Assembly: GCA_900769875.1 (NCBI GenBank)
Contig: CAAGII010000078.1
Location: 1 to 16,111 of the forward strand
DNA length: 16,111 nt
DNA from: Clostridia bacterium
Lineage (GTDB): Bacteria; Bacillota; Clostridia; Christensenellales; Aristaeellaceae
Reading direction: 5' to 3'
Shown here: positions 7,622 through 14,328 of the stretch, piece after piece
Layout of the letters: each line of letters begins with the position of its first letter
Position numbering within the stretch: position 1 is the first letter of the stretch
The notes under the pieces: generated by a model
Told to the model about the DNA's origin: nothing
Databases searched by the model: none
The model's input: only the letters and a program-made list of their open reading frames with translations
Made by a program: the position numbers and the translations under genes

Positions 7622-7704
7622 GTCAATGCGTACAGCTCGCCCCTGCGGGCAGATGATGCCCCCTGTGAACGCTGCTGCCGGCACGATATACGGATTGATC
7701 AGAG

Positions 7705-7714
7705 TCTATATAGC
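7705..7714 (-). promoter_or_regulatory. Possible extended -10 promoter element
   Basis: The minus strand reads TGCTATATAG (7714-7705), an extended -10-like match (TG, one base, then TATATA). It lacks a recognisable -35 box at normal spacing. If used, it would give a short leader that still contains the terminator at 7593-7621. Weak evidence. Confidence 0.25.
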
Positions 7715-7739
7715 AATTACACTTTTACTACTCTTATTG

Positions 7740-7947
7740 ACCGTTTCGCAAGTTTGTGCTCTTAACACTGGCTCCCGAGGGAACCAACTCAGGAAATTGA
7801 GCTTTGAACTCAATCAACAAGGTGAAAAACACCATTCGGCATTGGACCCGGCTGTCCGTATGGCCTTGACGCATGGAGGCGTGGTCCAAGGTAATTGCTC
7901 GCAAGGCTCTGCTCCGAAGTATGGAAACAGCATCCCTTTTGAACGGC
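7740..7947 (-). ncRNA. Candidate structured RNA (non-coding RNA or long operon leader)
   Basis: No protein is credible here, but the minus-strand RNA predicted from the promoter at 7951-7979 is rich in structure. Its 5' end GCCGTT (7947-7942) can pair with AACGGT (7745-7740), closing a molecule of about 205 nt. Inside are TTGGACC pairing with GGTCCAA (enclosing the small stem ACGC/GCGT), a GGTG-TTTTT-CACC hairpin, ATTGAG/CTCAAT with a 7-base loop, and TTGGTTCC-CTCG-GGAGCCAG. It does not show the signatures of tmRNA, RNase P RNA, SRP RNA, T-box, or the SAM, lysine and guanidine riboswitches as I know them. Size, closing stem and a dedicated promoter would suit a free RNA such as 6S RNA or the clostridial raiA-motif RNA, or a cis-acting leader of the polyamine operon. 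I cannot identify the class. Confidence 0.5.
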
Positions 7948-7950
7948 ATC

Positions 7951-7979
7951 AGTCTATCATAAATGGATGGGCTTGTCAA
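7951..7979 (-). promoter_or_regulatory. Strong sigma-A promoter upstream of the structured RNA / decarboxylase operon
   Basis: On the minus strand a perfect -35 box TTGACA (7979-7974) is followed by a 17-base spacer and the -10 box TAGACT (7956-7951, four of six consensus bases). Transcription should begin near 7944-7947, exactly where the closing stem of the candidate RNA starts. The speA start lies about 390 bases further on, an unusually long leader. Confidence 0.75.
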
Positions 7980-8047
7980 TGACGAAACAGAATTGTGAAC
8001 GTTGGCGTAAGGACGACGGCGCGAACGATGCAAATTTTTTCCAGTCC

Positions 8048-8080
8048 GCGGAGATTCTTTCTAAATTGGAAGAAAGCCGC
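8048..8080. repeat. Imperfect hairpin downstream of the AraC-type gene
   Basis: GCGG (8048-8051) and CTTTC (8057-8061) pair with CCGC (8077-8080) and GAAAG (8072-8076), leaving a 5-base bulge and a 10-base loop. No T run follows on the minus strand, so it is not a convincing terminator for the regulator gene; read-through towards the structured RNA is possible. The rest of 7980-8115 shows nothing I can name. Confidence 0.4.
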
Positions 8081-8115
8081 AAGAAATGCAGTGTTCGCCA
8101 GGCGGGGCGCATGGG

Positions 8116-9039
8116 TTATATCGTGTTCAGCCGGTCCATGGAGAAGCTGTAGCGCTTGCGGAAGTTGCTGGGGGATACACCTGCGATTCTGGTGAAGGAG
8201 CGCAGAAAGCTGGAGTAGTCGTTGAAGCCGCAGCGGTATGCGACGGAGGTGATGGCCTCGCCCGAGATGATCATCTGCTTGGCGGCATTGACGCGGCACA
8301 CAAGCAGATACTGGTAAACGCTTGTGCCCATGGCGCGCGCGAACTCATGGGAGAGGTAGTATTTGCTAACATTGAAGCTCTGCGCGATGGTCTCCAGCGA
8401 GATGGGGTTCATGTAGTTTGTGCCGATGAAATTGGTCACCTGCAGGATCAGCGGGCTGATGTGCACCGTCTCCGCAGCGGGGATGCGCTTTTCCAGCACG
8501 CGGCAGAGCACGGCGAGAATGAGGGTGAAATGCAGACGATCCTCCATTTCTTCCAGAGGTGAAATGTTGTCACTGGCAATTTTACGGTGCATTTTGGACG
8601 TATGAAACGCGATTTCCTCATACTCCTCGTCCGTCAGTTCGATACCGTTGTGATGGTTGACGCTTGCGCTGTTGATGAGGTCGAGCACGGGCACAAGCCC
8701 GAGCCCAGAGGAGGCGAGCAGGGCCTCGGTGACATAAATGCAGATACGTTCATAAAAATGCAGCGGCTCTGTGCTGACGATATCGTGCAGCTGGAAGGGC
8801 GCGACCACGTAAAATGCATTGGGCTTCATTTCATATTCGTCGCGGCCGATGATGAAACGTCCTCCATTGCGGCGATGGACGATGATTTCATAAAACTGGT
8901 GACAGTGCACACCGTAGCTCACAAACACGGGCCACAGCCGGTAAGACGCCATGAAGGCATGACTGCAATCATCAATGGCCTGAACGAAGTCGATTTCGCG
9001 ATCAGCTTCCGGCGCGTTGGCGCGGGACATCATGGTCAT
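8116..9039 (-). CDS. AraC-family transcriptional regulator
   Basis: The 307-residue protein has the usual two-part layout. An N-terminal cupin-like sensing domain covers about 35-150, with the HCHQFYEI block at 46-53. A C-terminal AraC/XylS DNA-binding domain covers about 200-300, with first helix-turn-helix LETIAQSFNVSKYYLSHEFA (215-234) and second helix-turn-helix plus signature AYRCGFNDYSSFLRSF (267-282) and GVSPSNFRKR (287-296). The sensing domain suggests a sugar or related ligand. ATG 9039 is chosen because AAAGGAGGT lies 7 bases upstream; longer in-frame starts run through the promoter. It is divergent from the sugar importer genes, so it most likely controls them and perhaps itself. 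The ligand is unknown. Confidence 0.92.
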   Translation of the reverse strand: MTMMSRANAPEADREIDFVQAIDDCSHAFMASYRLWPVFVSYGVHCHQFYEIIVHRRNGGRFIIGRDEYEMKPNAFYVVAPFQLHDIVSTEPLHFYERICIYVTEALLASSGLGLVPVLDLINSASVNHHNGIELTDEEYEEIAFHTSKMHRKIASDNISPLEEMEDRLHFTLILAVLCRVLEKRIPAAETVHISPLILQVTNFIGTNYMNPISLETIAQSFNVSKYYLSHEFARAMGTSVYQYLLVCRVNAAKQMIISGEAITSVAYRCGFNDYSSFLRSFTRIAGVSPSNFRKRYSFSMDRLNTI

Positions 9040-9066
9040 GCGGAACACCTCCTTTGTTACAGAATG

Positions 9067-9095
9067 ATTATATAGCAACTTTCGCATGGTTTCAA
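9067..9095 (-). promoter_or_regulatory. Promoter of the AraC-type regulator gene
   Basis: The minus strand shows -35 TTGAAA (9095-9090), a 17-base spacer and a perfect -10 TATAAT (9072-9067). The ribosome binding site and ATG 9039 follow directly, giving a short leader. Confidence 0.8.
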
Positions 9096-9110
9096 GCACG
9101 AAATGCATGG
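9084..9110. promoter_or_regulatory. GCATGG direct repeat with 21-bp spacing, possible AraC-type operator
   Basis: GCATGG occurs at 9084-9089 and again at 9105-9110, start to start 21 bp, which is two helical turns. AraC-type proteins commonly bind direct half-sites with such spacing. The pair brackets the -35 box of the regulator promoter and lies just upstream of the importer promoter, so it could control both. The match is only 6 bases long, so this is suggestive, not proven. Confidence 0.35.
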
Positions 9111-9118
9111 AATTACAA

Positions 9119-9136
9119 TGTACTGTTTGGTACAAT
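9119..9136 (+). promoter_or_regulatory. Probable extended -10 promoter of the sugar importer, overlapped by an inverted repeat
   Basis: TGGTACAAT (9128-9136) is a good extended -10 element (TACAAT with TG one base upstream). The -35 region at normal spacing (TGGAAT, 9108-9113) is poor, as expected for an activator-dependent promoter. An inverted repeat TGTAC (9119-9123) / GTACA (9130-9134) overlaps it and might bind a regulator. The first gene starts about 97 bases downstream. Confidence 0.5.
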
Positions 9137-9232
9137 ACAAACAACAAAACAACGAATTGGCGCTGGGCTGCCGACAGTTGAATCTCATGATTTTTCTAAT
9201 AGCGGCGCTGCGTCCAAAGGGGAGGATGCTCG

Positions 9233-10186
9233 GTGAGCAAGGTTATTGTCAACAGACCCAGGAAATCCCTGCTGTCCCGCATCGGAAGCTGCTTCGCGCG
9301 AGACTGGCGTCTGTACCTGATGCTTGTGCTGCCGCTGGCGTTTTACGCCATCTTCTGCTACAAGCCCATGTACGGCGTGATTATTGCCTTCCAGAAGTAC
9401 AACATGCGCAAGGGAATTGCGGGCAGCAAGTTCATCGGTCTTGAGAACTTCAGGTTCATGCTGAACCTGCGCGATTTCCCCATCGCGCTGCGCAACACGC
9501 TTTGGCTCAACTTCCTGCAGCTGATCATTGGCTTCCCGGTTCCTGTCATTCTGGCCATCATGCTCAACGAGATCCGCAGCGTCGGCGCAAAAAAGATCTC
9601 CCAGACGCTGCTGTACCTGCCGCATTTCCTCTCCTGGGTCATTATCGGCGGCATGGTGCTGCAGATCTTCGCCCCCACCGGCGTGATTAACACCACGCTG
9701 CGAAAGCTGGGATGGATTGACAAGAACATTCCTTTCCTGACCGAGGGTATCCCGTGGCAGTTCACCTATGTGCTCATCGGCGTGTGGCAGAGCATGGGCT
9801 GGGGCACCATTCTGTACCTGAGCGCGATCACCGGCATCGACATGTCGCTGTTTGAGGCGGCGAAGATCGACGGCGCCAACAAGCTCCAGCAGATCTGGCA
9901 TGTTACGCTGCCCGGCATCCGTTCCACCATCGTGGTGCTGCTGATCCTCAACGTCGGCCAGATGATGAACATTTCCTTCGACCGTCCTTACATTCTGGGC
10001 AACGTCAAGGTGCAGGACTACTGCGACGTGCTCTCCACGCTGGTCTACCGCGTTGGTATCGTGACCGGCAAGTTTGACCGCGCTACGGCTGTGGGCCTGT
10101 TCCAGTCCGTGGTTGGCCTGATTATGATCTCCAGCGCCAACTGGATCAGCAACAAGCTCACCGACGGCGAAGGCGGCATTTGGTAA
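9233..10186 (+). CDS. Sugar ABC transporter permease, LplB type
   Basis: This 317-residue integral membrane protein is one of two permease subunits of a carbohydrate (CUT1-like) importer. Hydrophobic segments lie near 28-51, 92-111, 124-146, 178-200, 231-250 and 285-304. The cytoplasmic EAA loop that contacts the ATPase, EAAKIDGANKLQQIWHVTLP, is at 208-227. The N-terminal region WRLYLMLVLPLAFYAIFCYK is typical of LplB-like proteins of Gram-positive bacteria. The start is GTG 9233: GGGGAGGA lies 6 bases upstream, while ATG 9225 is out of frame. It is the first gene of the importer operon. The ATP-binding subunit is absent from the window, as is usual for this subfamily, which shares an MsmX/MsmK-like ATPase encoded elsewhere. 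The substrate is probably an oligosaccharide but is not identifiable. Confidence 0.93.
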   Translation: MSKVIVNRPRKSLLSRIGSCFARDWRLYLMLVLPLAFYAIFCYKPMYGVIIAFQKYNMRKGIAGSKFIGLENFRFMLNLRDFPIALRNTLWLNFLQLIIGFPVPVILAIMLNEIRSVGAKKISQTLLYLPHFLSWVIIGGMVLQIFAPTGVINTTLRKLGWIDKNIPFLTEGIPWQFTYVLIGVWQSMGWGTILYLSAITGIDMSLFEAAKIDGANKLQQIWHVTLPGIRSTIVVLLILNVGQMMNISFDRPYILGNVKVQDYCDVLSTLVYRVGIVTGKFDRATAVGLFQSVVGLIMISSANWISNKLTDGEGGIW

Positions 10187-10199
10187 GGAGGCGATGGAG

Positions 10200-11117
10200 A
10201 TGTCAACGGTTAGCATGACCCCAAAAAAGGAAATCGAGTACCGTCAACCGAAGATCTGGACGGTGTCGCAGATCGTTCTCGTAGCATGTGTGACGATCTT
10301 TGTGCTATTGTGCGTGCTGCCCTTCCTGAACGTGATTGCTGTATCCATGTCCTCCAAGTCCGCGATTCTGCGCGGCGACGTATCTTTCTGGCCGGTTGAG
10401 TTCAATCTCACCGCCTATCAGGTGATCTTCCGCGATCAGTCGCTGATCAACTGCTTGTTCTACACCATCAAGCTCACCGTGATCTACACCGCCATGGCCA
10501 TGGTGATGACCATCCTGCTGGCTTACCCGCTGACCAAGCAGCGCCTCGCGGGCCGCAAGGTGATCAACTTTATCGCCCTGTTCACCATGTATTTCTCCGG
10601 CGGCACCATCCCGATCTTCCTGAACATCAAGGAGCTGGGGCTGTATAACACCATGTGGGCGCTCATCCTGCCTGGCGTGCTGAGCACCTATAACATGATT
10701 ATCCTCAAGAGCTTCTTCGCGGCGCTGCCCAAGGAGCTGGAGGAGGCAGCCACCATCGACGGCGCGAATGATTTCCAGATTCTGTGCCGCATCTACCTGC
10801 CGCTGTCCCTCGCGTCCATCGCGACGCTGACGCTCTTCTACGCTGTCGGCAAGTGGAACAGCTTCCAGGATGCGCTCTACTACATCCAGACCCGCAGCCT
10901 GCAGCCCCTGCAGCTGCGTCTGTACAACATCGTCAAGGGCTCCACTGCCGTGGAGGTGTCCGTACAGGAGGGCAACGCCAACAGCCTTGCCTCCGAGGTT
11001 TCCGAATCGATTGAGTCCGCGACCATCATGTTCGCGACGCTGCCCATTCTGGTGGTCTATCCCTTCGTACAGCGCTACTTCGTAGCCGGCGTGACCCTTG
11101 GCGCCGTCAAGGGCTGA
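10200..11117 (+). CDS. Sugar ABC transporter permease, LplC/YtcP type
   Basis: The 305-residue protein is the second permease of the importer. Hydrophobic segments lie near 23-49, 86-110, 121-141, 150-171, 200-216 and close to the C-terminus (about 273-292). The EAA loop EEAATIDGANDFQILCRIYL is at 181-200 and the C-terminus ends in YFVAGVTLGAVKG, characteristic of the YtcP/LplC group. ATG 10200 is preferred over ATG 10194: the ribosome binding site AAGGAGG (10185-10191) overlaps the stop of the first permease and leaves 8 bases to 10200 but only 2 to 10194. The short gap indicates co-transcription and balanced production of the two permeases, which should form a heterodimer in the cytoplasmic membrane. 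Confidence 0.93.
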   Translation: MSTVSMTPKKEIEYRQPKIWTVSQIVLVACVTIFVLLCVLPFLNVIAVSMSSKSAILRGDVSFWPVEFNLTAYQVIFRDQSLINCLFYTIKLTVIYTAMAMVMTILLAYPLTKQRLAGRKVINFIALFTMYFSGGTIPIFLNIKELGLYNTMWALILPGVLSTYNMIILKSFFAALPKELEEAATIDGANDFQILCRIYLPLSLASIATLTLFYAVGKWNSFQDALYYIQTRSLQPLQLRLYNIVKGSTAVEVSVQEGNANSLASEVSESIESATIMFATLPILVVYPFVQRYFVAGVTLGAVKG

Positions 11118-11131
11118 CGCGCATTCCACTG

Positions 11132-11156
11132 TTTTCAACCGCAGATGCGGTGAAAA
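11132..11156 (+). repeat. Intercistronic hairpin before the solute-binding protein gene
   Basis: TTTTCAACCGC (11132-11142) pairs with GCGGTGAAAA (11147-11156) around an AGAT loop, with one bulged A. It sits between the permease and binding-protein genes, just ahead of the latter's ribosome binding site. There is no T run beyond it to make a full terminator. Such hairpins often protect or process mRNA so that the binding protein is made in excess over the permeases. Confidence 0.6.
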
Positions 11157-11179
11157 ATATCTTTAAAGGAGTGAAACCC

Positions 11180-12757
11180 ATGAAGAAGACCTTGTCCTTC
11201 GTCCTGGCGCTGGCTATGCTGCTGTCCTGCATGGTCATCCCCACCGCCCTGGCTGACGACTGGATCACCCTGAAGGTTGAAGCCTATGATCGTTCGATCA
11301 CCGGCTTTAACGTTGAGGACTGCATGCAGCTGCGTTATATCCAGGAGAACTTCGGCGATCCCAACCACATCAAGGTCGAGTTCGTTCCTACCTCCCGCTG
11401 GGAAGAGGGCAACCTGCTGACCACCTGGATGGGCACGAGCAGCGCCCCCGACATCTGCATGACCTACAGCGGCAACCTTGACGGTTGGATTCAGGATGGC
11501 ATGGCCTATCCTCTTGGCGCCCTGATCGAGGAGTATGGCCAGAACCTGCGCGCTTTCATCGGCGACGAGCTGATGGAGTATGGCGTGAAGGAAGTTGACG
11601 GCGAGAAGGATCAGTATCTTGTGCCTGCCCGCCGCATCTCCGTGGCGAATGTGGGCCACTTCATCCGTCAGGACTGGCTGGATGCGCTGAACATGGAAAA
11701 GCCCACCACCATCGCTGAGCTGGAAGCCTACCTGATCGCTGCGAAGGAAAACAACCTCGGTGGCGAGGTGACCTATCCCTTCCTGTTCGGTCTGTACAAG
11801 GCTGATCCCCTGATCAACGTCAAGCGCTTCACCGATCCCTTCATCGAGTTCTCCAAGGTGACCGAGGAAGACTGGGTGGCCTACTATGAGAACCACGAGA
11901 TGCTGCCCGGCTCCAAGGAAGGCTATCGCTGGCTGAACAAGCTGTACAACCTGGGCCTCATGCCCGAAGGCTTTGAGGTGGACGACGGCACCCTGAACGA
12001 CAAGTATCGCGTGCTGGGCTACACCGGCTTCTTCTCCGAGCAGCCCGACCAGCCCTGGCGTACCGACCGCAACTTCTCCATCGAGCTGAAGAAGAACGTC
12101 GGCGAGCAGGCTGAGTGGGTTCCCGTGAACTGCTTCGCCAACATCGAGGACGGCCGTACCCTGCATGACGTGTATCAGGCCAATGGTCTGAGCGTGTTCG
12201 TGCCCTACTGGGTGGATGAAGAGCATGCCATCGCCGCCGTGAAGTATCTGGACTGGATGGCTCAGCCCGAGAACATGTTCTTCCTGCAGAACGGCGTGGA
12301 GGGCGTCAACTACGAGTCTCTGAACGAGGATGGCATCCCCGTGGGCGTGAAGGGCACCGATCTGGTGGACGACGCTCATAAGATGCATGCCGGCGACATC
12401 TGCTTCATCGCCAACGGCCTGTGGTACGGCGACATTGATACCTCCAACGCTGCCATCGCTCTGGGCTTCCCGGGCTTTGAGGCGCTGGTTGAGGAATCCT
12501 ACAAGTACGCCTACACCGACACCTGGACCGGCGTGTCCATCACCGTCCCGCTGGACGCTGTGACCGACTACAACGAGACCGTGAAGGTCAAGCAGGGTGA
12601 GTTCCTGATCAAGGTCGTGACCTGCGCTCCCGAAGACTTCGATGCGACGTATGAAGAGGGCATCAAGTCCATCATGGAAGCCGGCGCCGACAAGGTGATC
12701 GAGGCTCGCCGTCAGGCCTATCTGGATGGCAACTGGCGCGGCACCTTCCCCTATTGA
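11180..12757 (+). CDS. Extracellular sugar-binding protein of the importer
   Basis: The 525-residue protein is a large family 1-type extracellular solute-binding protein of the LplA/LipO kind that partners LplB/YtcP permeases; it captures the sugar outside the cell and delivers it to the permeases. A signal peptide is clear: MKK, then a hydrophobic core to about 20, then TALA-DD with predicted cleavage after A25. A cysteine at 17 (LLSC) gives an imperfect lipobox, so a lipoprotein is possible. The mature part is acidic and rich in aromatic residues, as expected for carbohydrate binding. ATG 11180 is chosen because AAAGGAG lies 8 bases upstream and the product starts directly with the signal peptide; ATG 11150 would lie inside the hairpin. 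It is the last importer gene, followed by a terminator at 12777-12804. The substrate is unknown. Confidence 0.92.
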   Translation: MKKTLSFVLALAMLLSCMVIPTALADDWITLKVEAYDRSITGFNVEDCMQLRYIQENFGDPNHIKVEFVPTSRWEEGNLLTTWMGTSSAPDICMTYSGNLDGWIQDGMAYPLGALIEEYGQNLRAFIGDELMEYGVKEVDGEKDQYLVPARRISVANVGHFIRQDWLDALNMEKPTTIAELEAYLIAAKENNLGGEVTYPFLFGLYKADPLINVKRFTDPFIEFSKVTEEDWVAYYENHEMLPGSKEGYRWLNKLYNLGLMPEGFEVDDGTLNDKYRVLGYTGFFSEQPDQPWRTDRNFSIELKKNVGEQAEWVPVNCFANIEDGRTLHDVYQANGLSVFVPYWVDEEHAIAAVKYLDWMAQPENMFFLQNGVEGVNYESLNEDGIPVGVKGTDLVDDAHKMHAGDICFIANGLWYGDIDTSNAAIALGFPGFEALVEESYKYAYTDTWTGVSITVPLDAVTDYNETVKVKQGEFLIKVVTCAPEDFDATYEEGIKSIMEAGADKVIEARRQAYLDGNWRGTFPY

Positions 12758-12776
12758 TCGAGAAAGCGTCATACCG

Positions 12777-12804
12777 GGAGCCTCCCTTCGGGGAGGCTCC
12801 TTTT
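12777..12804 (+). terminator. Rho-independent terminator of the sugar importer operon
   Basis: GGAGCCTCCC (12777-12786), a TTCG tetraloop and GGGAGGCTCC (12791-12800) form a perfect 10-bp stem followed by TTTT. It lies 19 bases after the binding-protein stop codon. Confidence 0.95.
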
Positions 12805-12832
12805 CAGGTGACGCGCGCTATGCACGCCTTCC

Positions 12833-12861
12833 TTGACACACCATGCCCACTGTGCTATGAT
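12833..12861 (+). promoter_or_regulatory. Near-consensus sigma-A promoter of the sugar transferase operon
   Basis: A perfect -35 TTGACA (12833-12838), a 17-base spacer and -10 TATGAT (12856-12861, five of six matches) with TGC directly before it (extended -10). The predicted start near 12868 gives a leader of about 27 bases to ATG 12895. It predicts strong constitutive expression of the following three genes. Confidence 0.9.
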
Positions 12862-12894
12862 AGTTCAAGAAAGCTTGAGGGAGGAGCGGCATCC

Positions 12895-14289
12895 ATGAAA
12901 GAGCATGGGCAGAGCCGGTGCGCACGTACGGGTGCGCTGGTGATCGCTCTGATGAGAGTGGCGACCTATGCGGGACTGCTCCTGTTGTTTTTCGGCCTGC
13001 TTGGTATCCGCAACTGGCAGCTGCGCAATCCAAGCCGCACGCTGGCAATGACGCTGCTGACCTGGGGCTGCATGAGCCTTGCCATGCACGGCGTGTACGG
13101 CGGCTACGATATCGGCGTGAAAAAGAACAAGCCGATTCTGACAGGCATGCTGCTTTCCACCCTGTGTACCGATCTGGTGACCTATCTTGCCCTGCAGATC
13201 ATGAATGTCAACGGCCACAACAACGACCATCTGGTGCTGCTTGGCCCGGACGCACTGATGCTGGCCGGAGTGTTTGCGCTGCAGGTGCTGCTGCTCTATA
13301 TCATGATCCGGCTGGGGAATACGGTGTTCTTTCGCTTTCACGCGCCGCAGCGAAGCCTGCTCATCGTTGGCAGCGACGCGGATGCTGCGCAGGCTGCGCC
13401 GAAAATTGGCCGCTATCGCCTTCAGTGGCGGATTGAGGATGTGGCGCCCTGCGATGCGGAGGACATTGCAGAGCGTATCAGCCGGGCGGACGCGGTGTTT
13501 CTTGCCGGCGTGCCCGACGACAGGCGGCTGACGCTGATGCAGGAGTGCTACCGACAGCGGTGCGACATCTACTGCAAGGCGCAGCTGAACGACGTGATGC
13601 TCGCGTCAAGCCGCCATATGGTGGTGGATGACACGCTGTTCCTTGCGGTTGATCACTGCAAGATGACGAACACGCAGCGCTTCGTCAAGCGCCTGATGGA
13701 TATTGTGATCAGCGTTCTCGTGCTTGTGCTGCTCAGCCCGCTGATTGCGCTGATCGCCGTTGCCATCCGCGCGGAGGATCACGGAAGCGTGCTGTTCCGT
13801 CAACGCCGAGCGACGCTGAACGGGCGCACATTCATCATCTACAAGTTTCGCACCATGCGGGAGGACGGCGGCCGTGCCGTATCCGCCACCGAGGCGGATG
13901 AACGCATCACCCGTGTGGGCGCGTTCCTGCGCCGCTGGCGGCTGGATGAGCTGCCGCAGCTGATGAATGTGCTGCGCGGCGATATGTCGCTCGTCGGCCC
14001 GCGTCCCGAAATGCTGGAGAATGTGGAGCGCTACAAGGTATCGCTGCCTGCCTTCGCCTATCGCGAGCAGATGAAGGCGGGGCTGACCGGCTATGCGCAG
14101 ATCGAGGGTCGCTACAACACCGCGCCGGAGGACAAGCTGATGCTTGACCTGATGTACATCGAGAATTTTTCCATCTTTGAAGATATGAAGCTGCTGCTGA
14201 GAACCGCGACGGTGTTCTTCAAAAAGGATTCCACGGAGGGCTTTCACGCGGATGGCCGATCCCGGCAGCAGCGGGCGGACAGAATGTGA
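12895..14289 (+). CDS. Polyprenyl-phosphate sugar (phosphoglycosyl) transferase
   Basis: The 464-residue membrane protein resembles WcaJ/EpsL-type initiating enzymes, which move a sugar 1-phosphate from a nucleotide sugar to undecaprenyl phosphate to begin an exopolysaccharide, capsule or wall glycan. The N-terminal half has about four hydrophobic segments (12-37, 50-66, 80-103, 119-140) and a degenerate nucleotide-binding-like stretch at 154-210. The C-terminal bacterial sugar transferase domain starts with KRLMDIVIS and a membrane segment (265-292), then YKFRTM at 316-321, LDELPQL at 350-356 and GDMSLVGPRPE at 362-372. ATG 12895 has GGAGGAG 8 bases upstream and lies behind the strong promoter; a longer in-frame start would lie in the previous gene's terminator region. 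No other glycan genes are nearby, so it may act alone or in trans. The sugar is unknown. Confidence 0.93.
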   Translation: MKEHGQSRCARTGALVIALMRVATYAGLLLLFFGLLGIRNWQLRNPSRTLAMTLLTWGCMSLAMHGVYGGYDIGVKKNKPILTGMLLSTLCTDLVTYLALQIMNVNGHNNDHLVLLGPDALMLAGVFALQVLLLYIMIRLGNTVFFRFHAPQRSLLIVGSDADAAQAAPKIGRYRLQWRIEDVAPCDAEDIAERISRADAVFLAGVPDDRRLTLMQECYRQRCDIYCKAQLNDVMLASSRHMVVDDTLFLAVDHCKMTNTQRFVKRLMDIVISVLVLVLLSPLIALIAVAIRAEDHGSVLFRQRRATLNGRTFIIYKFRTMREDGGRAVSATEADERITRVGAFLRRWRLDELPQLMNVLRGDMSLVGPRPEMLENVERYKVSLPAFAYREQMKAGLTGYAQIEGRYNTAPEDKLMLDLMYIENFSIFEDMKLLLRTATVFFKKDSTEGFHADGRSRQQRADRM

Positions 14290-14328
14290 GCATGGGCAAC
14301 CCATTATGACCGAAAGGTGGACAAAGCG

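Noticed and set aside
7575..7690. A 35-codon GTG-started leader frame with two adjacent arginine codons at the terminator stem, as in a leader-peptide attenuator
   Set aside because: There is no ribosome binding site before the GTG and only a minor arginine signal; the position looks accidental.
7593..7947. T-box, lysine, SAM or guanidine riboswitch controlling speA or lysC
   Set aside because: The conserved sequences of these classes (for example the T-box GGTGG element or the lysine riboswitch core) could not be found, although the leader-plus-terminator layout is similar.
7740..7947. Firm assignment as 6S RNA, raiA-motif RNA, tmRNA or RNase P RNA
   Set aside because: tmRNA and RNase P lack their required core sequences. 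6S and raiA-motif RNA fit by size and context only; I cannot verify them without a covariance search.
7734..8033. 99-codon minus-strand frame in the gap between the AraC-type gene and the decarboxylase
   Set aside because: It starts upstream of the predicted transcription start, has no ribosome binding site or recognisable domain, and overlaps a segment whose inverted repeats suggest RNA structure. A real small protein cannot be fully excluded.
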